DNA of 42,725 nucleotides, taken from assembly GCA_937920555.1 (NCBI GenBank), contig CAKZTM010000025.1, positions 1-42,725 on the forward strand, read 5' to 3'. The notes beneath the pieces were generated by a model. That model ran no database searches, was not told the origin of the DNA, and saw only the letters and a program-made list of their open reading frames with translations. How positions within the stretch are numbered: position 1 is the stretch's first letter; each line of letters opens with the position of its first letter. Shown here one piece after another: positions 40,142 through 42,725 of the stretch. The stretch comes from an uncultured Paracoccaceae bacterium. Lineage in GTDB: Bacteria > Pseudomonadota > Alphaproteobacteria > Rhodobacterales > Rhodobacteraceae. Position numbers and translations under genes: made by a program.

Positions 40142-42725
40142 TTAAAGTCCGAGCTTGCCGTTGGACAATTCGCCGTCACGCATGATGGCGAATTCCACTT
40201 CCGTTTGACCGGCAGCATCCATCGCATCAAACACAGCCTCCACGGCCAAGGGATCGCGAAGATTGCTCTTGGTGATGAAATCCCGCAGCAAAATATCGCC
40301 GGGCTTCAAACCGGTCGGATCAGCCTCGTCGCTGGCAACAACCGTGGCGACCCACTTGCCTGCGTCCTGCTTGATCATGATCTCGGTCCCGTCCGAAAGG
40401 GCCACATTGCGCCAAACCGGCACTTCAATAGCCGCGCGTCTGGGGTCGAAATCGGCCCGCAGGCGCATCTCCAAAGATGCACTGACCTCACCGCTCAGGC
40501 TGGGGTCAGACCTGCTGACCAGACCTTGCCAAAACGCCGCCTCATCAACCGCCGCAACATCATTCACGCGCTCAATAGTGGCACCTTCCCGAACCCAACC
40601 AGGCAACACCGAATTGCCCTGCAAGTTCGCAATTTCCAAAACATTCCGCCCGTTTTGCTCAACAGGCACCAAATCAAACCCTAGATCAGCCTGCCAGCGT
40701 GCACCGGCAACCCAAGACCCGCTAGCAACATCCGCCTGCGGTGCTTCCGCTTCCACTTCCGCCTGAGCCGGGGCCAGAACCGCAGTCGCCGCAACTCCCG
40801 CCGATGCGGGCGCATCCTCCGCCTGAGACGTGTCAGCCTGCGCCACGACAACCTCGGCCTCAGCCTCAATCACAGCCGGAGCCGCTGGCGCGACCTCCGC
40901 CACATCACTATCGGCCGGGACGCTCTCGGACAATTCCCGCACAGCCGCTTTGGCCTGAAGCGCTGCGGCCTCAGCAAGCCGGGCACGCGCCGCCGCCTCT
41001 TGGGCAATCAAACTGGCGGCCTGAGCACGCTCCGCGGCCTCTCTGGCCCGCGCCGCTGCAATCAACTCGCGCGAAATATCAACCCGGTACGACGGCACAA
41101 TAAGATCCGGCACGCGCAGTGACGCCATTGCCTGTGGCGCTGCCACCTCCGGTACGGCAGTCCAGCTTTGCGTCGCCAAAACCCCGTCGGTCGTCCCCTC
41201 CACAGGGGCCGCCACGGCTTGGGCAGACACCAAAGCCAACGGAACGCCCAAAGGCGAAGGAGGCAAAAAACCCACCTTGCTCAGCGACGCCACATCATAA
41301 CGGCCCAAAGCGGTGAACGTGCCGCGCTTGGGCGCTTGCTCCCCGGTCACAGAACCAACCGTCACCGAGGCCTCGAAATCAGCAGCCGCCTGCGCGCCCA
41401 ATACAGCACTATCCAGCGTCGCCACATCCTCGGAGGCCTGCGAAATCGCATCAAACAACGCCCGCGCCGCCAAAACATCCTGCGGACTTTCCACAGGCTC
41501 CGCTTGCGCAGAACTCAGCGCCGGGACCGAGGCCATAACGATCTGCGGGTCCACAATCCCCGAAGGCGCACCAGAGCCAAGCGCTGTCCCATCGGTCGCA
41601 ATATCTGTTGCAACATCATTGCTCAGATCAATCTCGATCCGCTCAGAGGTAAGCGTGACAACCGCCGCCTCTTCCTGCGAGACACCAAAATTCCCGCCGG
41701 TCTCCACCGCAACCGAAAGCGGGAGGGTCTCACCCAAATCAGGAACAAAGGCCAGATCAGGCTGTGCTGCCAAAACCGCAGCCGGAGTGACCAGACTGAT
41801 AGGCTGACCGACCTCGGGACGAATTATCAGACTGTCATTCTCAATGATCGGCCCAACATCCAAACGAAGCACCTGAAGCTGAACATCAACCGCACCGGTC
41901 TCTGGCCCGGCCACGCGCACAGCGCTGGCGCCGTTCAAAACCGCAGGGGCCTCAGGCGCAGTCACCTGACCATCCGTGGTTGCCACATCAACAGTGCCCA
42001 CCGCCTCAGGCGTTTTGCCCAATTGCAACAACATGCCGGTGAAAGCCACCGCCACCACAGCCACACCCAATCCCAATGTGCCGTAAACCAGCCAAGGCGT
42101 CTTGGTGCCCGCATTTGCCGCAATGACAGGCGGCACATCATCCTCGCTTAAAAACAATGGCGGCACAGTTTTGATGACCGAAGGCGTGCCCGGCATCTTC
42201 TCAAAACGTGGCGGCTCGCGGGTCAATGCAGGCGCAGACGGCGCATCAGCTACCACAGTTGCCGCAGCCACACCGGCCACACCCGCGACAGCTGCCCCCC
42301 CGAACGCGGGATTGGCAACCTCCTGATCGGGCTTGGTGATGATCTCCGCCTGGCGCTCATCGACCACCATCGGCTCGTCATCTAGGTCGTCATCTAAGTC
42401 ATCATATTCCGGCTGAACATCGTCCGCGACAACCTCAGCGCTACGCTGCGCATCACCCGGTTCCTGAGATGCAACATCACTGGACGCTGCGCGCGCCGGC
42501 TCATCTTGGGGCTCATCTTTGGGCTCACCCTCCGCCGCCACAGGCTCGGTTGGGGCATCCGTATTTGCCACAACCTCCACGATCGGCGCAGGCTTCGCGA
42601 CCTCTTGCAACATCGCCGTGGCGCTGTTCCACATGAATTGATCATCCAGAAAAGCCGCGTCCGAGATAACAGTTTCAGTACCCAAAGCTTCGCCATCCGC
42701 CTCACCAAATTGAAGCGTGAATTTT
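40142..42725 (-). CDS. Large Ala-rich single-pass protein with C-terminal PDZ-like repeats, 5' end missing
   Basis: The frame is open through the right edge, so the N-terminus is missing; an in-frame TTG at 42685 is probably internal because sequence before it (KFTLQFGEADGEA) looks like protein. Counting from that TTG, residues 35-165 are acidic and low-complexity. One hydrophobic helix lies at 198-221 (WLVYGTLGLGVAVVAVAFTG). Residues 538-590 form an Ala/Glu/Arg coiled coil, flanked by Ala/Pro/Val-rich linker. Residues about 665-760 and 765-847 each hold a PDZ-like pattern (PGWVREGATIERVNDV and TGLKPGDILL). The C-terminal part should be periplasmic. I do not recognise a named family; a cytosolic domain such as a kinase may lie outside the window. 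Confidence 0.72.
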   Translation of the reverse strand, partial: KFTLQFGEADGEALGTETVISDAAFLDDQFMWNSATAMLQEVAKPAPIVEVVANTDAPTEPVAAEGEPKDEPQDEPARAASSDVASQEPGDAQRSAEVVADDVQPEYDDLDDDLDDEPMVVDERQAEIITKPDQEVANPAFGGAAVAGVAGVAAATVVADAPSAPALTREPPRFEKMPGTPSVIKTVPPLFLSEDDVPPVIAANAGTKTPWLVYGTLGLGVAVVAVAFTGMLLQLGKTPEAVGTVDVATTDGQVTAPEAPAVLNGASAVRVAGPETGAVDVQLQVLRLDVGPIIENDSLIIRPEVGQPISLVTPAAVLAAQPDLAFVPDLGETLPLSVAVETGGNFGVSQEEAAVVTLTSERIEIDLSNDVATDIATDGTALGSGAPSGIVDPQIVMASVPALSSAQAEPVESPQDVLAARALFDAISQASEDVATLDSAVLGAQAAADFEASVTVGSVTGEQAPKRGTFTALGRYDVASLSKVGFLPPSPLGVPLALVSAQAVAAPVEGTTDGVLATQSWTAVPEVAAPQAMASLRVPDLIVPSYRVDISRELIAAARAREAAERAQAASLIAQEAAARARLAEAAALQAKAAVRELSESVPADSDVAEVAPAAPAVIEAEAEVVVAQADTSQAEDAPASAGVAATAVLAPAQAEVEAEAPQADVASGSWVAGARWQADLGFDLVPVEQNGRNVLEIANLQGNSVLPGWVREGATIERVNDVAAVDEAAFWQGLVSRSDPSLSGEVSASLEMRLRADFDPRRAAIEVPVWRNVALSDGTEIMIKQDAGKWVATVVASDEADPTGLKPGDILLRDFITKSNLRDPLAVEAVFDAMDAAGQTEVEFAIMRDGELSNGKLGL

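Noticed and set aside
41168..42151. Open frame of 327 codons on the plus strand opposite the PDZ-like protein
   Set aside because: Arg/Asn/His-rich shadow of an Ala- and Val-rich gene. The minus-strand frame has the helix, coiled coil and PDZ-like patterns, so it is the real one.
1..42725. CRISPR arrays, insertion sequences, prophage, integrases, tRNA or rRNA genes
   Set aside because: I found no regularly spaced repeats, no transposase or integrase motifs and no recognisable structural RNA gene. Gene content is core-like throughout.

Overview
The window looks like a stretch of chromosome from a marine alphaproteobacterium of the Roseobacter group (Rhodobacterales). This rests on recognisable protein families and gene neighbourhoods: the lgt / MidA-type methyltransferase / pgeF run, a GapR (DUF2312) protein, a TAXI-type TRAP transporter with fused permease, Dpp-type ABC operons, and an OmpA protein fused to a PstS-like domain. 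I see no phage, transposase, CRISPR array, rRNA or tRNA gene. Both window edges cut a gene: pgeF on the left (3' end missing) and a large Ala-rich membrane protein on the right (5' end missing).

Layout. 1-5 kb: a minus-strand run lgt -> methyltransferase -> pgeF, then ubiK, argG and an alpha/beta hydrolase. 5-10.5 kb: a tyrosine/homogentisate catabolism locus. A MarR regulator and a BktB-type thiolase point left. hmgA, fahA and an unusual metallo-beta-lactamase-fold protein point right, and a promoter/operator-like element lies between the two arms. 10.5-22.5 kb: housekeeping and small genes, namely thrS, two overlapping alpha/beta hydrolases, a two-helix membrane protein, a gapR-like gene, a fused Fe(3+)-type ABC permease, prs, a DsbA-fold isomerase, a HAD hydrolase, an extensin-like protein, ahcY with a strong terminator, and a small secreted protein. 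22.5-24 kb: an HD-domain phosphohydrolase, a small secreted protein with a WYL-like pattern, and a LysR regulator relic. 24-29 kb: a minus-strand cluster of TAXI solute-binding protein -> fused TRAP permease -> formylglycine sulfatase. 29-38.2 kb: a minus-strand peptide-transport locus of DppA-like binding protein -> M24 Xaa-Pro peptidase -> DppB -> DppC -> small membrane protein -> DppD -> DppF -> a second, YejA-type binding protein. 38.5-42.7 kb: a PstS-like/OmpA fusion converging on a large single-pass protein with PDZ-like repeats.

How genes work together. HmgA and FahA turn homogentisate into fumarate and acetoacetate; no maleylacetoacetate isomerase gene is present here. The thiolase could act on acetoacetyl-CoA. 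The TRAP transporter and sulfatase overlap translationally, which suggests uptake and cleavage of a sulfate ester. The Dpp operon couples peptide import to cleavage of X-Pro bonds.

Most of the window is ordinary core genome. The less ordinary items are the MBL-fold protein that has lost its second metal site, the sulfatase/TAXI-TRAP cluster beside a regulator relic, a possible structured leader before ahcY, and the OmpA/PDZ pair at the right end. Several genes appear to use GTG or TTG starts, chosen from ribosome-binding sites, stop/start overlaps and signal peptides. Everything was read by eye without database searches.
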